In this document: positions 1 through 11,080 of the stretch, piece after piece
Layout of the letters: each line of letters begins with the position of its first letter
How positions within the stretch are numbered: position 1 is the first letter of the stretch
Assembly: GCF_004011695.2 (NCBI RefSeq)
Contig: NC_082408.1
Span: 1,473,501 to 1,537,500, forward strand
Origin: Ascochyta rabiei
Lineage: Eukaryota; Ascomycota; Dothideomycetes; Pleosporales; Didymellaceae
Direction: 5' to 3'
Length of the DNA stretch: 64,000 nucleotides
The notes under the pieces: generated by a model
What the model was told of the DNA's origin: nothing
The model's input: only the letters and a program-made list of their open reading frames with translations
The model's database searches: none
Translations under genes and position numbers: made by a program

Positions 1-792
1 AGCGCAAAGTAGGGGCCTCCATCTGGCGCATGGAACACGGCTACGATATGGCGTAAGGGGGTCCCCATATCACGATCTCCCGAGGCATCTGAGGCGAGCG
101 ATTGGGCTTCTTGTGCGGAGCCGGTCGAAGGGCTTTGGCTGTGTCGGTAGGTCGATACGCGGTTGCTACTGTTGTTTGGCGAAGGCACGCTGGTTGCCGT
201 TAGCACTCGTTTTCGTTCTTTGTCCTTTATCCAGATGTACGTGTATACACATCCACGGCCAGAGAGAAGGAGAAAGAGCGCGAGCTTACCCGGAGAATAC
301 GTCTGATGCCTTGGACTGGCTCTTGAAGCGGATCAGGTGCGTCTCGGTCAGGACCAGATACTCCTTCTTCTTTCTGAACATGGAGCTGCTCGTCTGGACC
401 TCGCCATGCTGCAGGACGTGGCGGCTGTGGGTCTCGTCGATGGGAAAGTCGAAGCCCATGGAGGTGCGGGTCGAGGTGGCAGAGAGCGGCTCGTCGTCAT
501 AGAACTTGGAGCTCATCAGCGAGCCAAAGACGGAGCTTGCGCGCTTGCCCTGTCCTCGGTTGGGCAGCTGGGGGCGTGGTCGTGCGACAGGGACGGAGGA
601 CTCGGCGATGGCGTTCTCGTCGATGGACTGCTTCTCGCTGTGGCCGGACACGTCGGACAGGCTGGACATGAACGAGGCGGTGCGGCGCTTGCGCAGCAGA
701 TTGGCGGGCTGCGACTCATCTTTCTTGGGGGTGATGCTGGTGAAGGCGCTGAGGGAGCTGCCGAAGATGCTCCTGCGCTTGTCCCTGGACAT
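1..792 (-). CDS. PH-domain protein, 5' part only (gene runs off the left edge)
   Basis: Start ATG is at 792-790 (MSRDKRRSIFGSSLSAF). Exon 1 is 792-290 and exon 2 runs from 189 past base 1. The intron 289-190 (100 bp) has a GTAAGC donor and a GCTAAC branch point followed by CCAG, and it joins frames cleanly (GG|C). The first ~135 residues are Ser/Arg-rich and look disordered. Then the segment KKEYLVLTETHLIRFKSQSK is a typical beta-strand start of a pleckstrin-homology domain. After a Ser/Asn-rich loop the PH pattern resumes with PLRHIVAVFHAPDGGPYFA. PH domains usually bind phosphoinositides or proteins at membranes. Fungal proteins with this split PH domain can carry leucine-rich repeats downstream, but that part is outside the window. 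An upstream in-frame extension to 969 is open but lies in GC-rich leader sequence and is not favoured. It is divergent from PET127. Confidence 0.75.
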
Positions 793-1313
793 GGCGGGCG
801 AATGTCGTGGATCGCGTGCGTAGGCGTTGGCGTGCGCCGCCCCTCGCGAGGTCAGCGGCGGTAGTGGCACATGCGGAGGGCCACGGGCAGCGGCAGAGTG
901 AAGGGGGCACGCGCAGAGCGGATGTCGGGGCTTGCGAAATGTCGAATTGGGCGACCAATGGCGGCGCAAATTACACGTGGTACTGGTGGTGCATGGGGAG
1001 CGGCCGGGGGTTTCGACCGGAGGCTTTGCGTAGATGTTCCAGACGATACGGCGATACGGCGATACGGCGATAGGAGCGATTGCGTGTCAGGGTGCGAGAG
1101 GGGGGGGGTGCGTGGAGAGTGCAGTAGCAGTAGCAGTAGCAGTAGCAGTGGCAGTGGCAGTAGCAGTATCATTCATGTCAGGTACAAAAGTGGGCAGCTG
1201 GCAGTTGGCGGATGGCTCATGGCGCGTGGCAGACTGGCTGACCATGGCTGGCCGGTGTCATGATTGATGATTCGCAGGCCACGACCAACCAGACAGACTG
1301 CCCTGCGGCCCTG

Positions 1314-1369
1314 CCCTGTCGTCCTGTCGTCCTGTCGTCCTGTCGTCCTGTCGCCCTGTCGCCCTGTAC
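1314..1369. repeat. 8-bp tandem repeat (GTCCTGTC), about 7 copies
   Basis: Consecutive GTCCTGTC units drift to GCCCTGTC at the right end. It lies in the PH/PET127 divergent promoter. Confidence 0.85.
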
Positions 1370-1540
1370 CTGCTTCGCACTGTACCGACTTCGTACTGCA
1401 CCAGCCCTGGCTCTGGGGACCGACGGCCGTCGACGTGGGGCGGCTCGGCGGGAACCACGCTGATTACGGCGCGTTTCACAGAATCACGCTCAGCAGACCA
1501 AGCCGGCGCTGTTGGTTCACTGTGCGCTGCTTGCGCTCAC

Positions 1541-1686
1541 CAAGCACGCACTCACCCAAGCACGCATTCACCCAAGCACGCATTCACCCAAGCACGCACT
1601 CACCCAAGCACGCATTCACCCAAGCACGCATTCACCCAAGCACGCATTCACCCAAGCACGCATTCACCCAAGCACGCATTCACCCA
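1541..1686. repeat. 16-bp minisatellite, about 9 copies
   Basis: The unit is CAAGCACGCATTCACC with a C/T variant at position 11 (CACT or CATT). About nine head-to-tail copies end just before CACCCATACTG. Because 16 is not a multiple of 3, every frame reads through as a long-period peptide repeat, which explains the spurious open frames here. Confidence 0.9.
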
Positions 1687-2001
1687 TACTGACTGCATGC
1701 TCCAGCCACCAGCCATCCGTCATCAATCACACCATAGACAACGGCGGCGCAGTGGGTTGCCACGAACCAACGCGCGTCGGCGGGACCTTGGCCAGGTGAG
1801 CGTTGGCGCGGGCGTTGGGCGACTTGCAGGGCGTCAACGGTCGGCGGTCGGCGGTCGAGGGCGGTGGCCGGTGGCAGAATTTTGGCACTGTGGCACGCCA
1901 GACGACGACAGGACAGGCCAAGGCCAAGGCGTGCCGGCGAGTGGCCATTGTCGACGCGTTCGACCATCACGCCCTGCGCCTCCCCTCGACGTGTTTCCTC
2001 G

Positions 2002-4262
2002 ATGCTCCGGAGTAGTCGACACGCCGTGCAGGCTGTGCCATGGCGCAACATGTCCATGTGCTGGCTCTGCGCCCGCCACAGCCAGCCCACATGGCCGCAA
2101 CGGCGGCCCTTGAGCGCCACGCAGACCCTGCGCAAGAGGGCGAAAGGCAACCAGAAATCGTCGCCCTTTCGGAGCCTCAAGCACGACCCCGCAGTCGTCA
2201 ACAGCTTCCTCGCCGCCGACGAGCCTGCGAATGCCGACCAGACAGTCCCCATACGCAAAGTAAAGGCCAAAGGCGACCAAGATGATGCCGCGCCCGAGAC
2301 CATGTCGCTCAAGGAGGCTCTCATGGGCTCCTCGCTGAGAGGGCTGGCCGGCCAGGACAAGAAGAAGAAGCGGGACCACCTCAAGGAGAATCTCCACATT
2401 GAAGAGCTCGCTCCAGGCGATCTCAACTTCGAGCCCATTCAAGTCGACATGCCGCCGCTGCCCATGCTGGCCTACGGTCTCGATCGTGTGCTGTTCAACC
2501 CTGGCGTCTACCGCCTGCAGGACCCTCGCACAGGCGTCTACAACTTCGACCCCTATCTGGAGAAGATCATGCCCGTCGAGGAGTTTGACTTTGACGCCCT
2601 GAGCGAATACAAGACGTCGTCCAAGGACGAGGACCTGCTGGCCATTACCAGAAAACTGGGCGTCAAATACACGGGCTCCACCTCCAGCATGTCCGGCGTG
2701 CTTCAGCACTTCCACTTCCTGCTGTCCGCCCACCGCAAGCTCGACCACAGCATGCTCTCGAAGAACTTCCCCGATCCCACCAACAAGTTCTCACGTATCA
2801 CACAAGGCCCCGATGCCATCTTCTTGCGCTACAAGGACGGTGTGTATGCAATCGACGCCGACAAGACTTTTGACACGCCCAACGTCATGAGCTGGCTTGG
2901 CCACTCCCTCGAAAAACTCTTGACTTCGGAGCGCGCCGAATTCGAGCGCTACCGCAGATCCAACCCAGAACAAACGCCGGACGAAAGCGCCTCGGCGAGG
3001 TGCTTCCACTACACCAAGCAGGGCAGCATCTTGATGCGTTCTCAACTGGACGCTCAGGATCCACGTCTGCCAGGCGCTGGCATCTTCGACCTGAAGACAA
3101 GAGCAGTCGTGTCCATTCGCATGAACCACAGGGAGTACCAGGAAGGCCTTGGCTACCAATTGCGCTACGCACAGGGCGAGTGGGAATCTTTCGAACGCGA
3201 GTTTTACGACATGACCCGAGCCACCATGTTGAAATACTCGCTCCAAGCCCGCATGGGGCGAATGGACGGCATCTTCCTAGCGTACCACAATATTGAGCGC
3301 ATCTTCGGCTTCCAGTACCTCAGCCTCTCGGAGATGGACCAGGTCCTTCATGGGCAAACCGACACTTGCCTGGGTGACCAGGAGTTCAAGCTGTCGGTCG
3401 GCCTTATGGAAGAGCTTCTGAACCGAGCCACCGAGAAGTTCCCCGAGACAGTCAGTGCACCCACCCATTGCAATCGTGACCAAGCTAACGCCAACAGTCC
3501 ATTCGTCTGCACTTTGAGACCCGCGACACCAAAGCGCCCTTTATGTATGTTTTTGCCGAGCCAGTCACCGAAGAGCGTGCAGACGATATCCAGAACACGG
3601 GAGCGCAATACGCAAAGGACTGGGCACGCCGTGTCGTTGGCGTTGGCAAAGACGACCCCGAGGCGCAAGAGGCGTGGCAGGATCTGCAAGAAGAAGTCGA
3701 CGAGCAAGTCAATGAGGATGGCACTGTGGAAAAGAATGTGGGAGCAGAGACGAGCGAGGACGTGGACACGCCCGCCGACGGCGAAACTGCCACTACCGCC
3801 GAGGATGCTAATGCAGCTGTGGAACCACCGACGTTTGCAAAAGACACGAACACTGCCGGGCCTCTGGTAGGCTGGACGCTCACCATTCGCAACAAAGTAA
3901 ACGGGCACTACCTCACGCGCCCCGAGAAGCTGGAGCCCGAGGACAACTGGCAAATCGAATACCACATCAACGAGATTGAAGAGGCTTCTGCCTGGGACCT
4001 TTACAATGCCATCAAGGAGCGTCGACGCCAGCTGATTGGGCTGAACGATGATGAGCAGAGCAAGGGACTCGTGAACTACCGGAAGATCATACAGCGCTTT
4101 GCGAGCAGAGGACGGACGTGGAGGGCGAAGCAAGACCAGCTCGACGAGGAGAGGGGCGTGCAGCTGTTTACACCCTTGGGGCCTGGGTCCGAGGCGTATG
4201 TATCTTCGAGGTCGAATGAGGCTGAGGCTGAGGCTGAGGCTGTTACAGGGAGAAAGGCGTAA
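2002..4262 (+). CDS. PET127: Pet127-like mitochondrial protein
   Basis: Two exons, 2002-3450 and 3498-4262, are separated by a 47-bp phase-0 intron (GTCAGT ... GCTAACGCCAACAG). The product is about 737 aa. I chose the ATG at 2002 because it begins an Arg/Ser-rich, acid-free stretch (MLRSSRHAVQAVPWRN) that fits a mitochondrial presequence. The frame stays open upstream to 1864, but in repeat-like leader DNA. The core (FNPGVYRLQDPRTGVYNFDP, then YKTSSKDEDLLAI and YRRSNPEQ) matches my memory of the Pet127 family. In yeast Pet127 is a matrix-side membrane protein involved in 5' processing and degradation of mitochondrial RNA. An acidic, low-complexity insert (about residues 550-615) separates the conserved core from a conserved C-terminal segment (GWTLTIRNKVNGHYLTRPE). 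It ends in an EAEAEAEA stretch. Confidence 0.85.
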
Positions 4263-5003
4263 TGCTGTAGAGTTGTGGAGAGAGGGAAGGTTACGTGATA
4301 GGTTGTAATATACGCTGTACACTGTACGATAGACATGACGGGAGGATACCATTGTATGACAGAGCATGGGGTCGATTGTAGATAGCATAGCATAGCACAG
4401 CACAGCATCAACGGCGCTGGTCTATACTTGTTCACGAACGAGTGCATTGGAGCAGCAGTGCACCTTCTTCCTATCGAGAGGTGGATAAGCTTCTTGTTTT
4501 GTTGGAGTAGCGCATTGCCCGAATCTAGAGTTAGTTTTGGCTGCGGTAGATGGAGTGGATAGTATCTATAGCTAGCATTGGCCGCGGTAGATGGAGTAGA
4601 TATCAACTAGAGCTAGCATTGACTGCAATAGATGGAGTAGATAGTATCCATAGCCAGCATCGGCTGCGGTTCAGGCAGCACGTTCAGTGCTAGATGGTGC
4701 CACAAAGACTCAAAGACTGCCGCGGCGAAGTGGGACCCCTGTCCGTGCAGCTCGCTCGCGTCGTCATCGCAGGTCCGATAGCTCCTTTGCGACCAGCAAT
4801 TGCACTTCCCCACCATGTCTACAGATACGACGGCCACACGCCACCACGCACCGTCCCTCGTTCACGTGCTGGCCTTTTCGACATATTGCTAGCACATGCG
4901 CTGTTTGCTGCTGCGACTGCGCCCTGTTTGAACAGACAGATAGACAGAGCGCAGAAGCTCATTTACTGCACCTCTTCGACCCCACATCACCAAGGCTATC
5001 ATC
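4263..5003. other. Intergenic region downstream of PET127
   Basis: It contains the PET127 3' end, a 41-bp tandem repeat (4541-4674) and the leader of the next gene. No protein-coding signal stands out. Confidence 0.6.
4541..4674. repeat. 41-bp tandem repeat, about 3.3 copies
   Basis: Units begin at 4541, 4582, 4623 and partially at 4664. Each begins CTGCGGTAGATGGAGTRGAT or close to it and ends in TAGC(T/C)AGCAT. Copies differ at a few positions, so the array is not brand new. Confidence 0.85.
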
Positions 5004-7580
5004 ATGGCCGAGCAGGATGGCAACGTGGCCATGCTCCAAGAGCTCAGCGGCTACCAGCTCCAACAGGACGAATGCCGCAAGCTACTCAAGGTTCGCCAGC
5101 ATACCACCCCATACCACGCCGTCCAGCGCTAGGGAGCTAAGTGCGCGTGCAGGTGTTCAACGGCAACTTGGAACAGGCGGCAGAGAAGTTCTTCAGCTCA
5201 GACCTGTCGACCGTACGCAAGCTGATCGATGGATCGACGGCGACCTGGGACGAGAGCGCATTCGGTGCAAGCAGATATGCAGAGGAGGCCCACAGCAGTG
5301 TGCCCAGTACGTTGGCACCCTTCTCAGGTAACCGCCAGACGCCAGACGCCAGCTAATCGCCCGTTGCAGCCTTCAATATTGACTACCCGCTAGGTTTCGA
5401 CAACCACTCCCGCAGCGGCGCCAACAGCACAGCGCCCACCCGGCCCAACTCGCGCATTGGCACGCGCCCAGGCTCGGCGCTGTCGACGCACGTGGGCGAC
5501 GATCCGATGCAGAGTCAGTCCCTCGGTGTGGCAGCGCAGAGAACCTATGCATAGACGCTGACACCGCGCCAGGCATCGAGAACGCGCAGGAGTCGGGCGT
5601 CACAGGCAGCTCCAAGGCCGTCTTCGGCCCTGCTACACGAAGCAGCTATGACACCGCCAACTGGGCCATGGTTCCCGCCGCGACCGCCTCCGCCTACATT
5701 GACGATCCAGCACCGAGCCAACGACAGCGAGAAGAGGGCCAGCCCGCCATCCTGAAGCCTTCGCCGAGGTACAACTACTTTCCCGCCATGCTGGCCATCA
5801 TCCACTCCATCCCGCAGTTTCGAAACGCCCTGCTTTCGCCTGCAGTAACACAGAACGACTACTGGGTCGGCGACGAGTGGTGGAAAGGCAATCCCTCCGG
5901 CTCCGGGCGCACGCGAATCTTCGATGATTCAGTTGGGTGGGACGAGGCGTACGAACTAGACATCATCTACGAGACACAGCGTCTGATGGCGTTCCTGGAC
6001 AACACTGACAGGGCCTACGCGACAATAGAGTCCATGCTCGAGTCCGACGCCTGGAAGCAACTGGAGGCGCCTTCGCTCGATGATCCGGACGATGATATGC
6101 TGAAGTTTCTCATGCTCTGGAGTGCAGCCTATGCGAAACACGACCCCAAGTTTGAGATCAACGGCATGCTGCGGTCCGTCGTGAATGCTCAGCAGCAAGT
6201 CAATAGTTTCGTTCTCGACAGCACGGTGACAAAGCGCCACGAGAGGACGCCTGACATCTACGATGTGCTCGATGACACCTTCTTCCCCAACCCAGATGGA
6301 ACGGCTCACATCATGGACATAAGCAACGTTTTGATCTTCCGGCTCAGCTCGTCCGACCAAGATGGAAACGAACTGGGCTGCCGCATCCCTGCAACGCTTT
6401 ACCCGGACCGATACCTTGAAAAGAACAAATCTGTCATCACAGCCATGTTCGAGGAGATGGCATCATACGACACCCAGTTGAGCACCATTAACGATCAGAC
6501 CGATAGGCTGAAATTTCACACACCGGCCAAACGCAACTCGAAAACGATCGAGTCTTTGAAATTGATCAAGACCAGCATGAAGGCTTTCCAGCCCAACTCG
6601 GAAGGAGATGAGCCTAACGCCAAGGATGCTGCCACCCTTTCACAACTGCAAGAGCTGTACGAGAGTGTCGAGAGCAAGCTAGCCAGTAAGTAACGTGGAC
6701 ACATGAAGGACGTGTGCTGATCATGCTAGCCCTCGAGGAGCAAAGAAAACAAGCTCAACAGACACTCAACACCATCTCAAACCGCTTTAAACCGACAATC
6801 GACGACGGCGCTGAACCACTCATCGATCTTACCGAGCCCAATTACCCCAAAGGACAATCTGCTCAAGACGCAATGCACCACCCATACCAACTCTACGGCG
6901 TATCCACCCGCCGAGACGTAATTTATCTCCTCCATCCCGACACAGCGTCTAACACTCCCGACGCCAAGCAATGGTGGCGCATACAATACGACTCCGAGTC
7001 CGGTTCCGCAAACATTATTCGCGATCGCGTCGACCTCCAGCAAGTCCTTGAACGTGCCACGTCCGAAGCGGCGTCTGTCCTGCTCATCTACGCCAACGAG
7101 GCTGCTATTTCGGAGCCACCCCTCCCCCTGTCCAAACCCCTCGAAGACTTTGTCAAAAAGGACAAACTCTATTTCCTCGAAGAGTTGCAGAAGAACCACG
7201 ACCTCGGGGCGGCAGGTGTGTGGGCAGACTACGGGGACGAGGTGAGAGGGGATTGGGACAAGGAGACTGGACCGCCCGAGTACAACCATGATTGGGCTAA
7301 CATGAGTGCCAAGCAGTACCACGAAAAGGACGGGCAGCGAGAATCCGCAATGTCGAGTGCGACACTGACGCCTAATACTGAGCTGGACGGCGAGTCCGGC
7401 GTGCGAGAGATGGTTGAAGTGAACGGCGGCATGGACGCCATGACAGGTCTCCGAAGTGATGCGATGGACGTGGATACGCAAACGCAGAGTTGGGATACGC
7501 AGATGGTCGATGTTAAGGAAGTGCAGGCTGATGAAGTAAAGTCACAACATATTGAGTTTGCAGACAGAAAGGGCAGTTAG
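5004..7580 (+). CDS. UBA-like plus USP-fold protein, probable catalytically dead deubiquitinase
   Basis: Five exons: 5004-5090, 5153-5306, 5370-5513, 5573-6685, 6730-7580. All introns are GT-AG and 44-63 bp, and the phases agree; the product is about 782 aa. The N-terminus (LQELSGYQLQQDECRKLLK, then FNGNLEQAAEKFF) looks like a UBA-like three-helix fold. Around residue 190 the segment YNYFPAMLAIIHSIPQFRNA has the spacing of the USP25/28-type Cys-box helix (N-T-C-W-F-S-A-V-I-Q-S), but Asn stands where the catalytic Cys is expected. A C-terminal block (KQWWRIQYDS ... VLLIYANEA) resembles the USP His-box strands without an obvious catalytic His. The tail is acidic. Inference: a ubiquitin-binding pseudo-USP. 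The fungal 'ubiquitin interaction motif protein' annotation probably refers to the same family. Confidence 0.75.
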
Positions 7581-8117
7581 GCGCTGCTACTTACTACGCA
7601 GGTCTGTGATGAAGAGGCACAGATGATGACAGTGGCTGTTGGAGAGGCTTCTGCGGGAGAGTCGGGCACGCAGGACACTCGCTTGGCGGTAGTCATGGAC
7701 AGACAGTTGCTGCAGGATGGTACTCAGGTAGCGGATGATAGGATGGTCTTTGTGGAAGCAGACAGGTCAGAGCGCACTGAACTAGCGGCGATTATGGGCG
7801 GTCAGTGGCGGCATTGATGGTTGAGGGTTTTCGGAACGAGGTTCAAGTATGAAGCATGGCATAACCTGGAGTTTGGCGGCACTGTAGAATGCGCTGTGCA
7901 CGACTGGCATCAAATATGGATTGTCTCTGCATCAACTAGATTTGAGCGTCCCATGAGGATCCACTTCTATCAGTTTCGCGGTATTGAAACTTTGCACACA
8001 CCTTCGGTGATTTTTCTGGAACTACAAGTGTGCAGTGGAAAATGCGAAAAGGATGCAGGTTGCAATAAATCTCGCGTCCTGTCAATGCAAAGCCCTCGAA
8101 CGTGAAACGCCTTCATG

Positions 8118-8148
<31 letters not shown>

Positions 8149-8404
8149 CCTCGCTGCAACCGCAACGACAGAGGTTGGCTGCCGATCCCAGCGCCGAAAG
8201 ATGCCGCACCCAACCCGCAACATCCCTGTACATATCCGCCTAGCTCCCGCAACCACTTTGACATCACCTCATCGACCTGATCGGAGTTTGCGCACACGTG
8301 CTTCTGCACTGCCTTTGCTTGTCGTCCCAAGAACAACAACAACAACAACACCACCTCTGTTGTAATCAATGAGTACCCAGCCGTGAGAGCGTTGGAAAAA
8401 CATC
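7581..8404. other. Intergenic region with a CA dinucleotide run
   Basis: Between two same-strand genes. A (CA)n run lies at about 8117-8145, and an (AAC)n run near 8332-8351 is just upstream of the next start. No supported gene. Confidence 0.6.
8117..8145. repeat. (CA)n microsatellite
   Basis: A run of about 14 uninterrupted CA dinucleotides. Confidence 0.9.
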
Positions 8405-9141
8405 ATGGTTCGCGAACATGGCAGTCTGACTAAGGACGCGGAGACGAATCAGGCGGCGTGGGAGGCGGCTAGGGGCGCGGCGTATGGGGGTATCAAGGTA
8501 TGTTTGTTACACGTGCTTTGGATGGGTTCCGCTGCTGTTATTCGTTCGTTTTTCTTCTCTGGCTTTTGGGATGGGTCGCTGGTGTTGTTTCTGTCGGCGC
8601 CTTTTCAATGGCTGGATTTGGTCGGTTTGGACTTGTTCCGTTGATGGCTACGTCATGAGGGAGGTGCATGCGTTTCGTTCTCTACGCTTCGAACGCGCCT
8701 TGGTGTGATGATTCGCGCATGCAAAGTTCCATCGTGTCATGGCTCGGCTGACAATAACACCAGTGGGGCGCTTTCTTCGCAGTAGCAGGCGGAGTCGCCT
8801 ACGCCTTCTCGCCCTTGTACCGGGGTCTGACGGTACAGTTCAAAACGTGCGTTTCCCCACCGAACTCTTATTCACCACTTTCCTTACCTACCACTTTCGT
8901 CAAACCTGGGCTGTCTGTTCGTTGTCCGCGATTCATAACACCCAACAGCTACATTCAAATGTCCGCCATGATCTTCGGCGGCATGATCGAGGCCGATAGC
9001 CGCATGGTGCGGTACCAACAGGCGGTACGGAGTCACAAGAAGTTGCAGACGGATATGGCGGTGTGGCGGGCTTACGAGAATGAGTATGAAGAGCAGGGGA
9101 CGCCGGGGGTGGGCGCGGAGAGTGGGGTGTCAAGGAAGTGA
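8405..9141 (+). CDS. Small conserved fungal membrane protein, function unknown
   Basis: Three exons, 8405-8497, 8764-8846 and 8949-9141, joined in phases 0 and 2, give about 122 aa. The N-terminus (MVREHGSLTKDAETNQAAWE) is charged. Exon 2 encodes a small hydrophobic segment (WGAFFAVAGGVAYAFSPLYR), and exon 3 starts with a second moderately hydrophobic stretch (YIQMSAMIFGGMIEAD) followed by a charged C-terminus. This architecture resembles a short fungal protein family that I believe is sometimes mislabelled imidazoleglycerol-phosphate dehydratase; nothing here supports that enzyme. An organellar membrane location is a guess. Intron 1 (266 bp) is long for this window. Confidence 0.7.
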
Positions 9142-9976
9142 GATGGAAAATTGGTTTGGATGGATGTATTCATGGCAGATGGACATATTCATGGCAGCTG
9201 CAACGTATTTATGGCAGCTTGATATCAAAAGCGTAGAAACCGCAATACTCTCAACCAAGACAGAGTCGAGCCGGAAGAGCAGGCGGCGAATCAAGGCGAC
9301 ACACATCAGATCCTCGAGAGAAGTCGGCAGGCTCCTGCAGAGCAACGTAGAAGTAACAAAACAGAACAACCCAATTCTTAGCGTAAAAAAAGATTCTCTG
9401 CAATTGTACCAGCTTGTGGGACGGATCATTCAGGTCTCTACTAGGAGTGCAAGAAATAAAGTCCAAGCAGCTTCAGATCGGAAGCGGTGTTGTAGCCGAG
9501 TATGATGGTACTGGCATATCTTGAGGAAACTGGGTAATAGAGCTGTTGTCGAAAAGTAAAATGGATTATCGTGGTAGCTTTGATGCACAACCATCCCATT
9601 TGGCACTCTTCAAAGTTCAACGGCCCAACGGTTCATGAGAGTAGTGACCCTTTAGACCCCTGTGTGATCGCAATCCATGGTGGTGGTGGTGGAACAACTA
9701 CACTGATCCAATCTGCGTTGCGGTGGAGTTGATAAGCAAAGGCCTGCTACACATCAACAATACATCCACTGCAGACTCTCAGTCCGTTGAACAACAGGTG
9801 GGTTTCGAAGCATTTCATTTCCGGCTGATCATCCACTACATGGTGTCGACCTAGCTCGTAAACTTCGTTCATGCATCCCATTCCATGCGATTCATTCCCA
9901 AAAGCAGCGAACTCCTCTATTTCCATCCCACAACCACAGACACAGACACTTCGTCACTCGTCGTCAGGAGAGGTGT
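9142..9976. other. Convergent intergenic region
   Basis: It lies between the 3' ends of the small membrane protein gene and RPL28. There are short GGT-rich runs near 9678-9692. I see no gene. Confidence 0.6.
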
Positions 9977-10560
9977 TTATGCGCTGGCCTCGGTGGCCTT
10001 CTGTGCCTTTGCGCCCCTCAGCTTGGCGGCGGGGGAGGCCTTGACGGGCTTGCCGGCCTTGCGGATGGCGGAGGCGCGGGCAACGGCATCCTTGCGGAGA
10101 TCGGGGCGGTAGCCGCGCTTGGTGGTGCTGTTGACGATGGCGGAGTAGATCCTGCTCGCATTAGTGCCATTGGGCGGTGTGTCCCCGTTTTCAGGGAGGT
10201 GGCTGGTGTCGTGCGGAGTGGACGTACTTGCGCGAGCCCTTGGAGGCGCCGAAGGTGGTGGATTGGGTCGAGGTCGCGGGCTGGTGGTGCCTGTCGGCCT
10301 TCTTGACGAGGAGGGTGACACCGCCGTTCTCGGACGAGACGACACCGATGGCCTAGCAATTATCAACATGAAGCCCGCAGCAGTCCCGTTGTGGGGGAGC
10401 TGACCTTGTTGGCGATCTGGCCCTCGTTCTTGCGGCTGTAGACGTTCCTCAGGTTCAGCGGGTCGCGGGAGAACTGGACGCCGTTGGCCCTCTTGACGAG
10501 GGTGGCGCTGTGGCCCTTGGTCACCTCCCAGGCAAGGTCGTGCGAAATAGTGGCGGCCAT
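9977..10560 (-). CDS. RPL28: 60S ribosomal protein eL28
   Basis: Exons are 10560-10405, 10352-10228 and 10151-9977; introns of 52 and 76 bp are in phases 0 and 2. The product is about 151 aa, close to the usual eL28 length. The opening (HDLAWEVTKGHSATLVKRAN, then VQFSRDPLNLRNVYSRK) and the middle (IGVVSSENGGVTLLVKK) are the eL28 signature. The C-terminus is Lys/Ala-rich. eL28 is a structural protein of the large ribosomal subunit; it is absent from S. cerevisiae but present in filamentous fungi. The gene is divergent from the DUF2015 gene, sharing about 520 bp. Confidence 0.93.
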
Positions 10561-11080
10561 TGTGTCGGTATGGGGTGTTGATACGCGGGTACGGACTTTT
10601 CGGTAGGCTCGCGGATGGGTGATTTCGATAACATGCGCCGCTTAGTGTGCGCGGGCAGGAACAACTGTGCGCCCGACGTTAGTCAGCCACTGTGGCTGAG
10701 TCGCGGCGCTGGGCGGGCGGGCGCAGGCGTGGCCGTGACGATCACCGAGCGCGAACAGCGTCGTCAGCTTCACGGTTGCTTGCGACCTCCGACAATCTAT
10801 ACAGAGACGTTGAGTCCGTGCCGACAGAGCTTTGGTGCGAGTTTCGTAGACACGTGCAGGGGCTACGGCTTTCTTCTTCTTCTCCTTCTTCTTCACCGAT
10901 TTTCCTTGCGTTCCTTCCCTTCTATACCAAGGCAGCTGCCGCTCCTTCCGCATCCTATTGAACACCGTCTTGCGCAGCAATCCCGAAGAGCTCCGCGCAA
11001 CCGTATACCTCTTCGCTACGCCCAAACCCACACCGAACACCTCCCCTACTCTGTCAAAAAGCTATTCACCCACCGTCACC
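10561..11080. other. Divergent promoter region RPL28 / DUF2015 gene
   Basis: 520 bp between two ATGs on opposite strands. A CTT-rich pyrimidine tract lies at about 10872-10897. Open frames crossing it belong to the spurious satellite reading frames. Confidence 0.65.

Larger units (their letters stand above)
793..2001. other. Divergent intergenic region between the PH-domain gene and PET127, rich in tandem repeats
   Basis: This GC-rich 1.2 kb holds the promoters of both flanking genes and at least four unrelated short tandem repeats: GATACGGC near 1037-1072, AGTAGC near 1124-1165, an 8-bp unit near 1314-1369, and a 16-bp unit at 1541-1686. Open frames here are only translated repeats. I see no gene. 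Confidence 0.7.

Noticed and set aside
1541..1686. CRISPR-like regular repeats
   Set aside because: Repeats are contiguous with no spacers, in a eukaryotic genome; it is a minisatellite.
1264..1799. Open frames with HSPKHAFTQAR-type repeats
   Set aside because: They are read-throughs of the 16-bp minisatellite in a promoter region.
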